Source: Taenia hydatigena (Eukaryota; Platyhelminthes; Cestoda; Cyclophyllidea; Taeniidae). From it: DNA of 64,000 nucleotides. The stretch covers positions 35,716,952 through 35,780,951 of the forward strand of contig JADWOT020000001.1 of the NCBI GenBank assembly GCA_036345935.2, given 5' to 3'. The notes under the pieces are model-generated. The model was not told the origin of the DNA and did not search any database. It saw only the letters and a list, made by a program, of their open reading frames with translations. Positions 12,154 through 23,480 of the stretch are shown here, piece after piece. Numbering within the stretch: position 1 is the first letter of the stretch; each line of letters begins with the position of its first letter. Position numbers and translations under genes: made by a program.

Positions 12154-13297
12154 TGTTGGCGAGAATTTTACGTCACATATTGAGACCTTTAACTGCGATT
12201 GTGTTGATGTTTCGCCATAATAGCCCTCAGTTCTTTGGGTATACTCATCTATCACTTCTAATCCACCCATCTGCAATGAGCCACATCATTGCTAGCATCT
12301 TCGTCATGAAGACATCAAGGTCTGGAGGGGTGACATCAACGCCTGCAGAGAACATGGGCACTGTAATGGGGTAAGCCGTGCTAGTAACTAATCATCTGAG
12401 CAGTTGGTAGGTCAGGTAGATGGTTTGGTCAAACTAGAATGGAGGGACTCATCGGATAGAGGCCTGAAGTCAGAACCATCGTCATCCATTCAACGAATGA
12501 GCCAAGGTGCGACTAGGTGAATGGGAGCTGGCAAGGAAACCAGACAGCGGCGAAGGCGCCTACAGATGAGTCAATGTTTTAGGCGGTTTTTATAGAGCGT
12601 ATTGATGATCACTGATTGCTCTTGACCTGTGAACGATTGTTGGAAGACTTAAATTTTGCTAAAATTGCGAGAGCCCATAACACCTCACCCCCCTGAATCC
12701 AATCAGTGCTGCTGCTTTCCTTATTCTGGTGGGTACACTTGAAAATCTGCCAATAAAGGTAAAAGCAACAGAGAAACACCTAAAGACTTTTTCAGTAAAG
12801 GTCTCCTCGTATGTCTATAACTCAAGGGCCACGACGGTATCACTGATGTGTAGAGACTGTGTCTCGGTTCTCAGTTCTTGATTGTCGAGAGTCCTGTGTT
12901 TCGTCTGTGGGATCCTTTAAGCGATATCCAGCCTCCCACAGCATGTTGTTATGAACGATAGTTGGCACGTCTTCCAAACTGCTTTATGCTAGTGTTGCAA
13001 CCAGAGAAAGGGTTGACTAGGAAGCGAGCTTGATAAATAGCTGATCAACCAGCAATCATGATTGGTTTTTGGTTTCACTTTACTCTTCCCAAATCAGTAG
13101 ATTGAGTGTATTCAGAGGGCATTATGTATCACTGATGACATGATAGAGGTTAAGCGGTGAGAATGCTGCACGTTTACAGAAGGGCGAATGCTATCGCGGA
13201 GTGGAAGAGCCGCTGACACACGCTTCTCCGCCGATTTTAACGACCAGATTGACTGCTGCGTCACGTGGCAAAGAGACAGTTCTCCAGCCACCTGATT

Positions 13298-13374
13298 ACA
13301 TCGGCGCATCAGCGACAGATATACTTGAGTAAGCATTCCTCAATTTTAGACGAGAAGTGTTCGACGAACACGCT
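13298..13374 (-). repeat. W core copy
   Basis: Exact GTTCGACGAAC (the reverse strand of the palindrome) near 13,359, preceded by the reverse of the TTGAGGA and CAAGTATAT stretch. The flanking reverse of ATGACGACGGT is at about 13,390. Confidence 0.8.
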
Positions 13375-14069
13375 TCATGCTACGGGACCGTCGTCATCTG
13401 CCTTCGATGGAGAAGGATACTCTCCGAATCAGCGCAACTCTCGTCGCTGTGCTCTGTTCGTTGTTTCACTAATGATGAAAGCTTGCCCTTTGCTCTCAAT
13501 CCACTCGTAACAAGGAAATTAAGGCAGTTTTACTCTCCCGACAATCATTCACCCTTATGAGAACCTAGTTCTTTCTGGGTCGGCATTACTGGGATATGAT
13601 ACCACCATGTACGACCTCTGCCACAATTGCTGACTGTCCAGTCACGAAACACAAGGCGCTTGCTTAACTACATTTCTCCTACATGGTGACCGCAGTAGTT
13701 TGGGTCGGATTTAATGCGTGACCAACTCTATCTTTCGAGTGATTGCCTAAAGTCAGCATCCTGACCTGTGTGCCCGATGTCTGTAAAGTTGGCATTGAAA
13801 TACAAATGGAACTGTCCGAATTCTTTTACATGATGATAATCAGTCTACTGGGCTGCGCAAGTACAGATAAAGTCTGCTTGCTGTCCGCTTTCATTCCCTA
13901 CCATTTTTAAGGGAATGAAAGTCGAGTCTGTCACACATTTCGATGGATTTGCTTGTTTGTTTTACGCCTCCGTGTCTGTACACAAAGATCTCTGACCACA
14001 AAAGAGCATTCCTCCATCACTTCACTTTATAGCTTTTTTTTCCTCGAAACGAGTAGACTTAGAGCAGAC

Positions 14070-14148
14070 AACTTCTCGGCTAGCATTAAGGACTACTTCG
14101 TCAAGCACACGTGATGCAAATGTGCCGATATGCCGAAATTGCTTCCGA
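14070..14148 (+). repeat. W core copy, lacking the palindrome
   Basis: Keeps CTTCTCGGCTAGCATTAAGG, the GACTACTTCGTCAAGCACA stretch and ATGTGCCGATATGCCGAA, but its left end joins other sequence. It lies in the opposite orientation to 13,298-13,374, about 700 bp away. The same paired arrangement is seen at 61,449/62,211. Confidence 0.7.
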
Positions 14149-14734
14149 TTTGTCAACGTTGGCAAATGATATGGTGGCGAAATGCTAACTCGGCGTTAAA
14201 AGGCGTAGTAAAGGGTCTTGATAAATCCGCCTTTCCCTACCCCATTTCCTTGTATTATGGCACGATAGTTTGCTCTAAATAAGGCTTTTTGGCACATCGA
14301 TCCCTAACTTTTGCTACACACTTGAGCAGAATCGGGTTAAGGATAATGACGCCAACATAGGTGATTCGCATAATCATTGGTGAGTAAGAAGTGAGGCATG
14401 GTGGCAGTACCTGTAGCCACAATCACGAACTACTAATCCGCTGGTCAACGAGTAAGCTGTGATATCAATTGATTGCTTGCAAGTACAAATGGCTGTAATG
14501 CTGTTCTTACGCCGAGGTTGACAATAATGACACAAAATGCAGGCCAACACGCCAAATGGGTTACGTTTGCTGTTCGAGGTAAGACATTGGTCAGGTCACC
14601 TGAATGTAAACTCGAATCACTCGCCTCTCCCTCCTCTTCATAATTCTGCCACTAAACCAGCACCTCGCACATTTGATAGCATCATCCCACAATAGCCATT
14701 TGACGTTTTGGTCCTTCTCTTACCTGACTGTATT

Positions 14735-14815
14735 AATCTTGTCCACGCTGGCTTACATGGGCAGTGAGGCTTAAGCTACTCGCATACGGAGTAGCTAGAT
14801 TATTGTTTTTGTTTA
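14735..14815 (+). repeat. E core copy
   Basis: Contains GGCTTACATGGGCAGTGAGG and GGAGTAGCTAGATTATTGTT. Related blocks lie at 44,345-44,430 and 29,545-29,620, and in reverse at 28,330-28,390, 41,385-41,435 and 57,600-57,690. It precedes the W core at 14,949. Confidence 0.65.
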
Positions 14816-14879
14816 CTTTCGACCTCTGACAGATGCATTGAAATGTGTGATGGAGTAAACTCTCTTTGCCAAAAACGGT

Positions 14880-16060
14880 AAAGTGAGAGCAGGCGAAGCG
14901 ATTACTTTTCTATCTCAAGGGGAAATGACGACAGTTCCATATGGAGAAGCGTGTTCGTCGAACGCTTCTCGGCCAACATTGAGAACTACTCAGTCCAGCA
15001 CATATATAACGAATGTGCCGACGTGAAGAAGTGGCTGTGGTGGTGTCTGATCTGGCGTGTGCATGCACCTCGGCATCCTAGCAGCAGCACTTATCACGGA
15101 GGCAACAACGAAGCAATGACATCTTCGAGCCTTTTCTTAACGTCTATCATCCTCATCAAGTTATCTCGTTAATCACGCAACTAGTACTGGAGAATACTGC
15201 CTACCTGTATTCAAGCCACTCGTTCTGAAAAAGCGATAGCTAAGTTGGAATGGATGAAAGTCAATATTTATTGCAACACGTCAGAAAATCGACCACAGAA
15301 AGCTTCTACCAACCAAACAAACTCAAGGCGCTATAAGAAGCATCAATTTCGTTTTTCCTTCTAGTCGGGTTAAAATCCACCGGCAGGACGAAGTGTAGAA
15401 ATGTCTAGAGGAAACCCACATTCTGCATGCCTATCCACCACAGAATCCGGGTCAAGCTGAATGGACGCACTCAACCTCTGTGGCGGCCAAGTAGAACACA
15501 AATCACTCAAAAGCATTAAGCAAATGCTTTACGAGCGCAAACGGACAAATCAGGGCTTTTAAGCAAGACAAGCACTAATGGAAAGTGATGTTAAATGAGG
15601 CAGACGGATTTGACTTGCACGCATCTAAATGCGGAACATCCGATGTGTATTAAAATGCGCCGAATCATCCAAAATCAATGCGGCATAACATGGCTTAATT
15701 TGGTCGGTTTCGTTTCTTGCTGTCCTGCTCTCATGCGCCCCATTCCAATGCAATATGTCCTATTCCCTTCTCCTCCTTACTCCTCTCCCCTCTTCTTATA
15801 CATGGACAAATTGCACATAGCTGGCATGATCCTCGAATGACATGGCGAGGAGATCGAATGGTCGGCAAAGCCCCCACACCACCTTTTACGCTCAGTTCCT
15901 TCTCCCTTCTATCGAACCATATGGGTTAGCTGGCACCTGAAAGATAATTACACTTTGTGGCTACAACTACAACTGCCAACAGCTTCGCGATTGGCGCTAT
16001 TCTTCGTTGAAGTCACGTCTGGTTATTAGCTGACCAATCAGTAGTCCATTCCATTTATCA
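14880..16060 (+). repeat. Family C repeat, copy 1
   Basis: 14,940-15,480 matches 53,515-54,080 in the same orientation; 15,250-15,470 matches both arms of the foldback at 56,490-57,147. The right part (15,780-16,040) matches 23,260-23,475. The reverse of 15,050-15,200 is at 27,965-28,080 and 57,240-57,380. Confidence 0.8.
14949..15035 (+). repeat. W core copy
   Basis: The most complete copy. It has GTTCGTCGAACGCTTCTCGG, AACATTGAGAACTACT, then GCACATATATAACGAATGTGC, itself a 6+6 inverted repeat, and GAAGTGGC. Confidence 0.85.
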
Positions 16061-16237
16061 ATTAAGCGATCATTACACCACACGTCGAAAATAAAACATA
16101 AAAATTCGCACTATTTGTTTGAGACGTGCACAGCCCTGAGTGTTGCAATCGTGAACCTGTTCCCAACTTGCCCCTACTGTCCACACGCGTTTGATCCTAT
16201 GGTTGATAATGTCTTGCTACGGCACTCAGCTTGCTCA

Positions 16238-16438
16238 TCTGTAAGTGGATTTTACATTACCCCACCTACCTTGTCACGTGCAGACATCGCTTGAATACTC
16301 TTATCCTCTGAATGTCTGTGCAGGTGATTTGGACGCTGACTTCTCGCAGTCTCAACTTCGCCAACTCCACTTCTAGTTGACAAGAATACATGTTGTGTGA
16401 GAGAATTAAAATTGCCACTTACCTGCCTGCCCATCCAT
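16238..16438 (-). CDS. Candidate small two-exon start of a gene, unknown product
   Basis: Reading on the minus strand, an ATG at 16,438 opens a 16-nt exon ending at a consensus GTAAGT. A 50-nt candidate intron (16,373-16,422) ends in CTTGTCAACTAG, and the frame stays open through the next 103 nt (16,270-16,372) as a basic, charged peptide containing the word ELAKLRLREVSVQ. A second GTAGGT donor follows, with a 31-nt candidate intron ending CACTTACAG at 16,239. Joined there, the frame stops at once; an acceptor 5 nt further on keeps it open for another 16 codons. The pair of very short introns is the main support. A second frame is also open through the same exon, so this may be chance. Confidence 0.22.
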
Positions 16439-16459
16439 ATCCCACCACTAGCCAGTCAT

Positions 16460-18960
16460 AGCTAGGTAGTCAGATAGGACGCATTCTGTTTCATATCTAT
16501 TCGGCACCAAATCACAATCGACATCATCGCATTGCGCTAGTTTAGCCATGAGCTTGCACCTTCGTCGGTTTCTGCTCTCACTTCGTTGCTGCATTTCTTC
16601 TTTTCTTGGTGTCCTCTTATCCATCATCTGTCATCCATAGAAACTGAAGGTGAGTGGGAATGGAGTCGTTTAAAACATTTACTTTCTAAAGACATAAAAT
16701 GTTTGATTAAGCTTGTTTGGGAAGCCACTTCATCAAGTGCTGTGCAATTTACACAACTCCTTGTGTTAGGTGTCCTTTTGACATGAACGGATAAGCAGCT
16801 CATAATTCTCTCTACGCTGGAGACAGGCGAATCGCCGCAACCTGCTGTGACCTCCATGGCCAGCGTTGTTCACACTGTTACTAATACCCCTCTCCTCCCA
16901 CCACAATGTTTTTAATCCAACGGCAGGAAGGAAGGAAAGGAGGATGAGAGGAAAGATAGAGGTCACAGATGGGAGAAGGAAGCAAATAAAGTGAGGCGAG
17001 TAGGTGCATGGTATAATAAGCAGAAGCGTGGTTTGATTTTTGAATTTCTAATGACTTTGCAGCGCAATGTAATGAGGCCAAGAGTGTTGGCATGATTAGT
17101 AGCTCTAAGGCAGATTTGGCGGTCGTTTCCGTTTGACATATCAGCAAGGCGGATTTAGTGAGGTGACAAGTTGTGGTCCGTAGAAATATTAGTAGGAATC
17201 AAATTTGTTGTACTCTTACCAGGCAGGTGGACCGGCTGGTTCAATACACCCGCCAGCCAACGACTCCACTCAATCTACTGCTTCCTCGTGTCTTTACCAT
17301 CAGTAGAGTACGTAGCTAATGTAGTTGTTTGTCATTCTTTGCTATTTCGCCAACTGTAACCACTGCGGATGCTTCGCCAATGTTGGTGTCGTTTCCGCTT
17401 CTCAGCGAGACTCGTCGTTGAGTCAATGAGACTAGGATCCGATCGCTTGCCCACTCACCCATCCATTCATTTATCCACCCAACCACCCACTGCCCTGGCA
17501 CACGTCCCGCCATGAACGCCTAACATTGATGGGGGTTGGGAGGGAAGGCATGAGTGGTGTGTGTGGCAAATGAATGTCGACTTAATTGTAGATGCATGGA
17601 CCATGGCTATTGTTCGAAGTTCTGCCACGAATATGCTGTGTATCACTGCGGTGTGTCAGGTTCACTGAATGTAATCCCACGGACTGGACATGCGAGGCTA
17701 CGGCTCTAACCACCGTGAAGGACTGTGAGATGGGAGGCTGTCCATTGAAGTGGATGCCATTGACCAATAAAACGCGCATGGTGCAGTGCCCAAGAAGACG
17801 TAGTTGGATGAGAGAGAGGCAAGGAGAGGGGATAGCGCCGTGTAAATGCATGGGAAGTGGAGGGTATGTGGGGCGGAGGTTCTTAGAATGCTCACCGTCT
17901 AACGGCAGGAACTGTCCACTTGTGACTCCAACAACCGCAGAGTGCCGGATTTGAGATCTGTCTCATGGTATCACTTCTTTTACTAAGTCTCTTTTTGCTG
18001 TGTAGGCACAGGTAGCCCGTTGCCATCAGCACACGGTTGGCAGCTCGCCGCAACCCGGTTTTGGCTTCTTCCGTGGTAAGCATTGTCCATGCCGTCGCTG
18101 CTCCTTAAATCACTCTGTGATGTGCCCCTTCGACCTGAAGAAAGGAAAAGAGGAAGAGAAGAAGGCTAAAAAGGAAGGACATGGGACACAAGCGGAAGAA
18201 GCAGGAGGCAAATGGCATAAAATAAGTGAGCGACAAATAAGGAATTAAAAATAACCAGCCTATTAACCATCCGATTAACCAACCAACCAACCAGACAGCA
18301 TAAGAATGGTCGAAGGGGAGCTTACTGGGCCCGAGATGAGGCTGCGTACCTGGTAGTCTACAAAGTCACGTACGGAGAGGAAGGTGGGACAATTGTGCCA
18401 GTAGACCTGCATATCCAAACACACGCACACGCATACAAGTACACGTTCTTACCTATTTCAAGACGATTAGCTAGAAGGACGAAGGGAGGAACTAATTAAT
18501 GACATACACAAAGTAGGGCAGGGAGAGAAGTACACCTTCTTACTTGCCATTGTGGACCGCCACGTAGAGGAACTCCCTAGAAGGTGTAGAGAATGAGATG
18601 GAGAGGTGGATTGTAAGCCAAACAGTGCAATACAAAGTGAGAAGTAGGTAGAAGATACTTAACTACGCCCTCTGGGGTAGACCGAGTCCTTTATTTTTAG
18701 GGCTATAATTTTATCACTTTGCCTAGTCGTGGTCCTTAAATCGCATGCCGCCTCACTCACGTAGCCATTTAAACACTCCTTCTTCCAGCTGTAGAACTAA
18801 TAATAACGCAACGAGTGTACTTTTATCATTTGTTGCACATGTTTAAAGGCAAATTTGTTCTTAGCTAATAAAGGATACGTTGATGTGGAAAATGGACGGC
18901 AGTGCGACCTCCAATCCAACCCCGTTACTTTTACCCATTCTCCCTGTATGGTCGCTGCAA
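16460..18960. other. Low-repeat stretch with no firm gene
   Basis: I found no second copies of most of this stretch in the window. It contains overlapping short open frames on both strands (for example 16,624-16,857 on -, and 17,592-17,954 on +) that look protein-like but contradict each other. There is a pyrimidine-rich run on the minus strand near 16,925-16,990 and an AACC-type tandem at 18,273-18,293. Confidence 0.35.
18273..18293 (+). repeat. Short AACC tandem repeat
   Basis: About four and a half AACC units in a row. On the minus strand it gives the GWLIGWLIGWL pattern of a chance open frame. Confidence 0.8.
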
Positions 18961-18969
18961 ACTTTATGA

Positions 18970-19164
18970 ATGGTTCCTTTGAGGCACAGAGGTGGTAAGT
19001 ATTCACTGACCTCATCTTCAGGTCGTGCCACCAAGGGAAAAATGCAGTCTGCGGAGAAGCAAAAGATCTCGCATTTGTATAAGAAAGTGTGCCTCCCAGC
19101 CACCATTCCACAGCCGCTATGCCGCAGGTTGGATTCAGGAAAATGCTGCCAGCACAATAAATAG
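18970..19164 (+). CDS. Coding-like frame with a possible 27-nt intron, unknown product
   Basis: A TTATGAATG context gives an ATG at about 18,975; the frame runs to a TAG at 19,162 whose upstream bases form AATAAA. Inside it, GAGGTG is followed by a perfect GTAAGT donor, a CTGAC branch-like word and CATCTTCAG, making a 27-nt candidate intron that also keeps the frame if unspliced. The predicted peptide is small, basic and cysteine-containing. The minus strand is also open here (18,797-19,111, 104 codons, and 18,861-19,181), so strand is uncertain and all may be chance. Confidence 0.2.
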   Translation: MVPLRHRGGKYSLTSSSGRATKGKMQSAEKQKISHLYKKVCLPATIPQPLCRRLDSGKCCQHNK

Positions 19165-19470
19165 ACCACGACTTTGACCATTTATGTTAATTTGTTTACT
19201 GCCTTTGTGACACAATGCAGCATGATCGGCCATCATTGTCTAAGAAGTGATCCATGTCACATATGTGTGACGCAATGGAGTAGTTGCCTATTTTAAGTGA
19301 CAACAACTGCTGATTTTGAAAATCAATGCAAAGTGTAGCGAGAATGGAACGTCAGTGCTTTTGCATTGAAACTATTTTGTGCTTGGAGGCTGATGCGTTC
19401 GTGAATATGGATCATTGTGTTCTCAAATCACTTCCAATTTTTACACTCTTGCACATCAATTAACCGGCAG

Positions 19471-19690
19471 TTAGTGAAAGCTCTTTCTGAACCTCCAATA
19501 ATGATACAAATAACTATCGCTATTTGTCATTCCTATAACAAAAAATGCCAGTGTGGTGGAAATCGAGCGCTTCATTCCCAAGCAAGGAAAGAATTACAAG
19601 CTCATTGCATCAACTTCAGTAGGCTTGACTTTTACAAGCTCAGGAAATTATCCACAGAAGGGGGAGTAGACTGGTTGAGGACACAAACTG
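19471..19690 (+). CDS. Candidate internal exon, unknown product
   Basis: This 220-nt open segment is bounded on the left by a pyrimidine-containing acceptor ending CCGGCAG at 19,470 and on the right by CTG followed by a GTAAGC donor at 19,691. The frame continues to a stop at 19,710 if unspliced. The predicted 73-residue peptide has mixed composition, with a CQCGGN cysteine pair near residue 26 and a basic, leucine-containing stretch (RLDFYKLRKL) before the end. No family is recognised. It precedes two further coding-like frames on the same strand (21,604 and 22,934), from which it is separated by the foldback. Confidence 0.3.
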
Positions 19691-20100
19691 GTAAGCAAAA
19701 GCTAAGCTAATTGTAAGCGGAGAGACTACAGACGTGCCATAAGGCACTTTTGTGGAAGTACGGAGAGAACACCGAAAATGTTTCAGCACAGTTTGTTACT
19801 TACTCCGCACACGCAATGCCTATAGACCCGAGCCTAATGCATGGGCTAAGAAAACTCTAATCGTTGGCTTTGGAATAGAGCAATTGCTCTTAATTATCGG
19901 TTTGCCTGCAAATATTCTTCCTTAAGCATAATTCAGTCTAGCCATTTTCGCCTGCCCACAGCCACGCATAAGACGGTCACTTACACAATTGAGATCTTTT
20001 GCCGTACGCAGCATGCGCGGTCTATTGCGCAGTGAACTATAAAAATGTGGACTACCCACTTATAGTTAGCCTTAGTGAGTTCGGATGGATAACGTGAGTT

Positions 20101-21598
20101 GGTTTAAACAAGAAGCGTGCTCATAGATTCAAATCAGAGGTTAGGCAATAATAGCTTTAAATGCGCATTTGTGTGCTCAAAACACCGAATGGTGCAAGCA
20201 GGACGGGCAACGCTGGCAAAGGGTGATATCAGCAGCAATTATAAACTGCACGAAGCAGCCACCCAATCGAAGGGAAAGACAGTCGATGATGAGGAAATTA
20301 GGCGATAGTGGGAATCACAATACAAACTGTGGTGATTGCAATGGAGAAGAGCACTGTGCCCTGATGGTCTAATACGCATTATCATCTCAGATGCGGACAC
20401 AAAACTGTGGTGTGCCACCTCATTTCATCTATGCATAAAAATGAAGAGCAGACACTTTGTTGAACGAATCAGGCGCTACCAACAAATGCTAGTGCCAATA
20501 ACGAAAGCATCTACTAAAGACCTTTAATTGTCAGCGAAAGGCCTTCGAGGCTGACAACCAAAACAGGCTCCAATTGTGGAATCCACTTAGTTGGGTGGAC
20601 CAAATACTCGTTTAGTAAAAAGGTAGCTGGAACAAAGATACTGCTGATCCAACTGCCTTAAGTCAAGTTCAGCGAGGTTAAAATAGATGCTGTGCCTTTG
20701 TTTAATTTGAATCAGCACAGAGCTTCAAACTGGAGGTTGGAAGGAAATGACTTGAAATGCGCCTACACATGCAAGAAACACAGACTTACGCCATACATTG
20801 TGGTCTAGAAGCCCCGTGACTTTATAACTAACTCATTCAACCAGTGCTTTGCGCTTCGTTGAGCGGACCCTCGCAGAGCTTTTGTATCTTCCTCACCTCA
20901 TGACCGATATGTGGCGTAAGTCTGTGTTTCCTGCATGTGGATGCGCATTTAATGCCACTTTCTTCCAACTTCCATTTTAAAGTTTTGTGCATGATTTTTA
21001 TTAAACAAGGGCATAACATCCACTTTAACCTCGCTGAACTTAAAGTAATGCACGTAGATCAGTATTTCTCTACTAGCTACATTTTTGCTTAACGAGTTTA
21101 TTCGGTATGCCTGACTGGCTGTAGTCTACAATTCGAGCCTACTTGGGATGTCATTTTCGAAGGTCTTGTGCCAAAATTCAAAGGTCCAAGAGTGACTCTT
21201 CGTCATCGGCACTATCCCGTGATGCTAGCCTCCGAAGCGTTCAACGGAGCGTCTGCACTTCATTTTATGCATTGATGAAATGATGTAGAGTACTTTAGTT
21301 CCGCGTCGGTATCTGAGATGATGATGATGAGTTTTATAGACCATCTCGGCACACCGATCTTCTCCGTTGTAATCACCACAACTTGCATTGTGATTTCCAC
21401 TACTGCTCAACTTCCTATCATTTATTGCCTTTTCCTCCGATTGGGTGTCTGCGTCGCATTGTTTACCACTTCTGCGGATCCCACCCCTTACCACCTGCCC
21501 ATCTCGCACCAATTCCTCTGTTTCGTACACACGGATGCGCACTTAAAGTCATTCCTTTCTAACCTCTAAAGTGAAGTTATTCGTACGCTTTTTTAACC
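20101..21598. mobile_element. 1.5 kb foldback element (long inverted repeat)
   Basis: The left arm (about 20,101-20,805) and right arm (about 20,895-21,598) are reverse complements with clear but moderate divergence. Matching points across the whole length give nearly the same centre: 20,781 with 20,924, 20,163 with 21,540, and 20,101 with 21,598 all sum to 41,699-41,705. Net indels between the arms are therefore very few. Similarity stops at a GGTT/AACC boundary on both ends; the flanks do not match and I see no target-site duplication. Only about 90 bp form the loop. The two arms carry mirrored short open frames (20,169-20,372 on + and 21,225-21,542 on -). No transposase frame is visible. 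Confidence 0.85.
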
Positions 21599-21603
21599 TT
21601 GCC

Positions 21604-21798
21604 ATGTCTAAAGATAAGCAAGCAGCTTTTTATCCTTTTACTGCTTATATTTTTGGCCAAACGAGTCCAGCTGTTAAGCATCGTAGCCTCAATACTAACT
21701 GCGGAACATTTTATGTATGTCACGCATGCCAAAAAATTTGGATTGAGGGGGTGCGTGTGTTATGCATGGATGTGAACGGGCGAAACCCGCTTGACTGA
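21604..21798 (+). CDS. Small open frame with a good start, unknown cysteine-containing protein
   Basis: An ATG in GCCATGT context at 21,604 opens 64 codons to a TGA. The peptide begins MSKDKQ, has an aromatic stretch (FYPFTAYIFG), then a cysteine/histidine cluster CGTFYVCHAC followed by another cysteine 12 residues later, which could bind zinc. It begins 6 bp beyond the right end of the foldback. It could be a complete small protein or an exon read past its donor. No family was recognised. Confidence 0.3.
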   Translation: MSKDKQAAFYPFTAYIFGQTSPAVKHRSLNTNCGTFYVCHACQKIWIEGVRVLCMDVNGRNPLD

Positions 21799-22933
21799 AT
21801 TATGCTTAAGGAACAATATTTGAAAGGAAGTCGCCCAAGTAAAGGCAGCTGAACTATCTTAAAGCCAACAACAGGAGTCTTCTCAGCTCATGCACCTCTC
21901 TGGGGTCTCTGGGCATTGGGATGCTGCTTAGGTGACAGACTGTACCTAAGCATTGCGATGCCCTTCAATTTCCGTAATTCATTCAGCGCTTTTGTGGCGA
22001 TGCCTTGTGGCGCGTCTACAGTCTCTCTGCCTGCTTGCAATCAGGTTAGAGTTTGCTTATTAGCTGTTTCTTAAACCATTCCACCACTACTTCTGTGGAT
22101 AATTTCCTGAGTGTAAATGTCTAGCTTACTGAGATTGATACGTCGAGCCTATAAATCTTCTTTGCTTGATAATGATCGGCCTGATTTTCTTCACACTGAC
22201 ATTTCCTGCATACGAATAACAAAAGGCGATAATTATTTTCATCGTTATCAAAGATTCATGAAGAGCTTACACCAAATAACGGTAAGTTAAAGCGAAATGG
22301 GGTTAAAGTTGGAAGCGATTCAAGAACTCAACAATAATATTTGTCACATTCAAATGTGATTGATTGGAAGAATTGGTTTTCCAAAGTAGACTGAACGAAC
22401 GTGCCTTACGACTTCTCTTCGGCTATCTTCAATCTCTACTTCCACTGCCATTTTTGAAGCCCTTTAACCTCTTTATGGTGTCGCACTCTACCGATTTAGG
22501 TCATCTGCACATTTGACGTATTGTTCTGGTGGTGATATAGGTAATTACATGTTTTACAAAATAATCACACTAGTGCACTGTGGGTGATCGCGTGTCAACT
22601 GATGGGGGATAACTAGTACAAGCGGACAATTGAGATAGCTTTCAAATGTGCTTGAAAGTCACTTTGGGAGCAAAGATGACAAAGACCCAACGATTTGAAG
22701 AGAATAGAGTTGTCTTGATGTTTGAATTGCCGGTAAATTAATCCAGGGCTGCTTTAAAGCATTCAAGAAACATGTCGTCACTTAGGAAATTTGACAGGAA
22801 TTTGAGAACGGACAAGAAAGATGACCAACACAGTAGCCGTTGTCTTTTCTCTAGGCTCAAGATCGCATTCGACAACTTGATGCTAATGCAAGTGGCACGA
22901 TAGCTGTAATATACCCTATATATCTTTTTGAAG

Positions 22934-23206
22934 CCTTACGAGAAAGATGATCGGCTTAAAGGGACTCCCAAAGAGGCAATCAACCGATGGTTTCCATTGA
23001 ATGAGGATTCACGCCAAACCCGTGCCCTTGTAACTGACACGTTAGAAGCGATCAAAGACTGCAGACAGTGCGATCTCTTTAACAAAAAAAGGGAATGCGC
23101 CGACAGCCCACACATCATTGACAGCGACTTATGTGCTGCTGAATGCAGCACTATGCGAAGATCAACATTGAAGCAACATGGTGTCAAAGTATTCCTTAAT
23201 CAATGA
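22934..23206 (+). CDS. Candidate terminal exon, unknown cysteine-containing protein
   Basis: The frame is open from 22,910 to a TGA at 23,204. A candidate acceptor (CTTTTTGAAG) ends at 22,933. The predicted peptide of about 90 residues is hydrophilic and well mixed, with the word AINRWFPLNEDSRQTR, then regularly spaced cysteines (CRQC, REC, DLC, AEC). It has no ATG near the start, as expected for a last exon. Family C sequence begins about 50 bp downstream. The unbiased composition makes this one of the better coding candidates, but no homology was recognised. Confidence 0.33.
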   Translation, partial: PYEKDDRLKGTPKEAINRWFPLNEDSRQTRALVTDTLEAIKDCRQCDLFNKKRECADSPHIIDSDLCAAECSTMRRSTLKQHGVKVFLNQ

Positions 23207-23229
23207 TTTTGTTCTGTTCTCTGCTGCGC

Positions 23230-23480
23230 TGCTCCCTCGGCTCTTCTCCGTTCTATTACATCCCTTTCCATTTTATTTTCTTACCTTCTCACCCAATGTG
23301 ATGGCAAATCACCTTCCATACTCACCTCCTTCCACCTCCGCTCATCTCTTTACTCAAGTAAACTGGCGCTGCAGAAGGACTCTACTGTACGCCCACGACT
23401 ACAACAGCTTACAGCTTTGCTGTTGGCGTCATTCTTCTACAAGGTCATCATTGGCTGTTGACCGACTGACCAATAAATCA
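23230..23480 (+). repeat. Family C fragment
   Basis: Matches the right part of C copy 1 (15,780-16,040), including the run around 23,395-23,475 with the word GACCAATA. The left part is a C+T-rich tract in both copies. Confidence 0.65.

Larger units (their letters stand above)
9790..14650 (-). repeat. Family A repeat, copy 2, longest copy
   Basis: In reverse complement this copy runs through sequence matching 60,900-64,000 and then 1-2,730 and 5,354-6,100, without the 2.5 kb interruption seen in copy 1. Its 10,790-11,300 part matches 49,910-50,450. At about 4.9 kb it is the best guide to the full length of A, yet it holds no frame over 110 codons. It carries W cores at 13,298-13,374 (-) and 14,070-14,148 (+). 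Confidence 0.85.

Noticed and set aside
17610..17740. tRNA-derived SINE or tRNA on the minus strand
   Set aside because: GGTGGTTAGAGCC resembles an A box, but no proper B box follows at the right distance and no cloverleaf can be drawn.
17592..17954. 120-codon plus frame as a cysteine-rich secreted protein
   Set aside because: It has many cysteines, but the opposite strand is open in two frames over the same bases and there is no signal peptide or splice support.
18797..19181. Minus-strand genes at 18,797-19,111 and 18,861-19,181
   Set aside because: They overlap each other in different frames and overlap the plus frame with better splice signals; they cannot all be real, and neither has support beyond being open.
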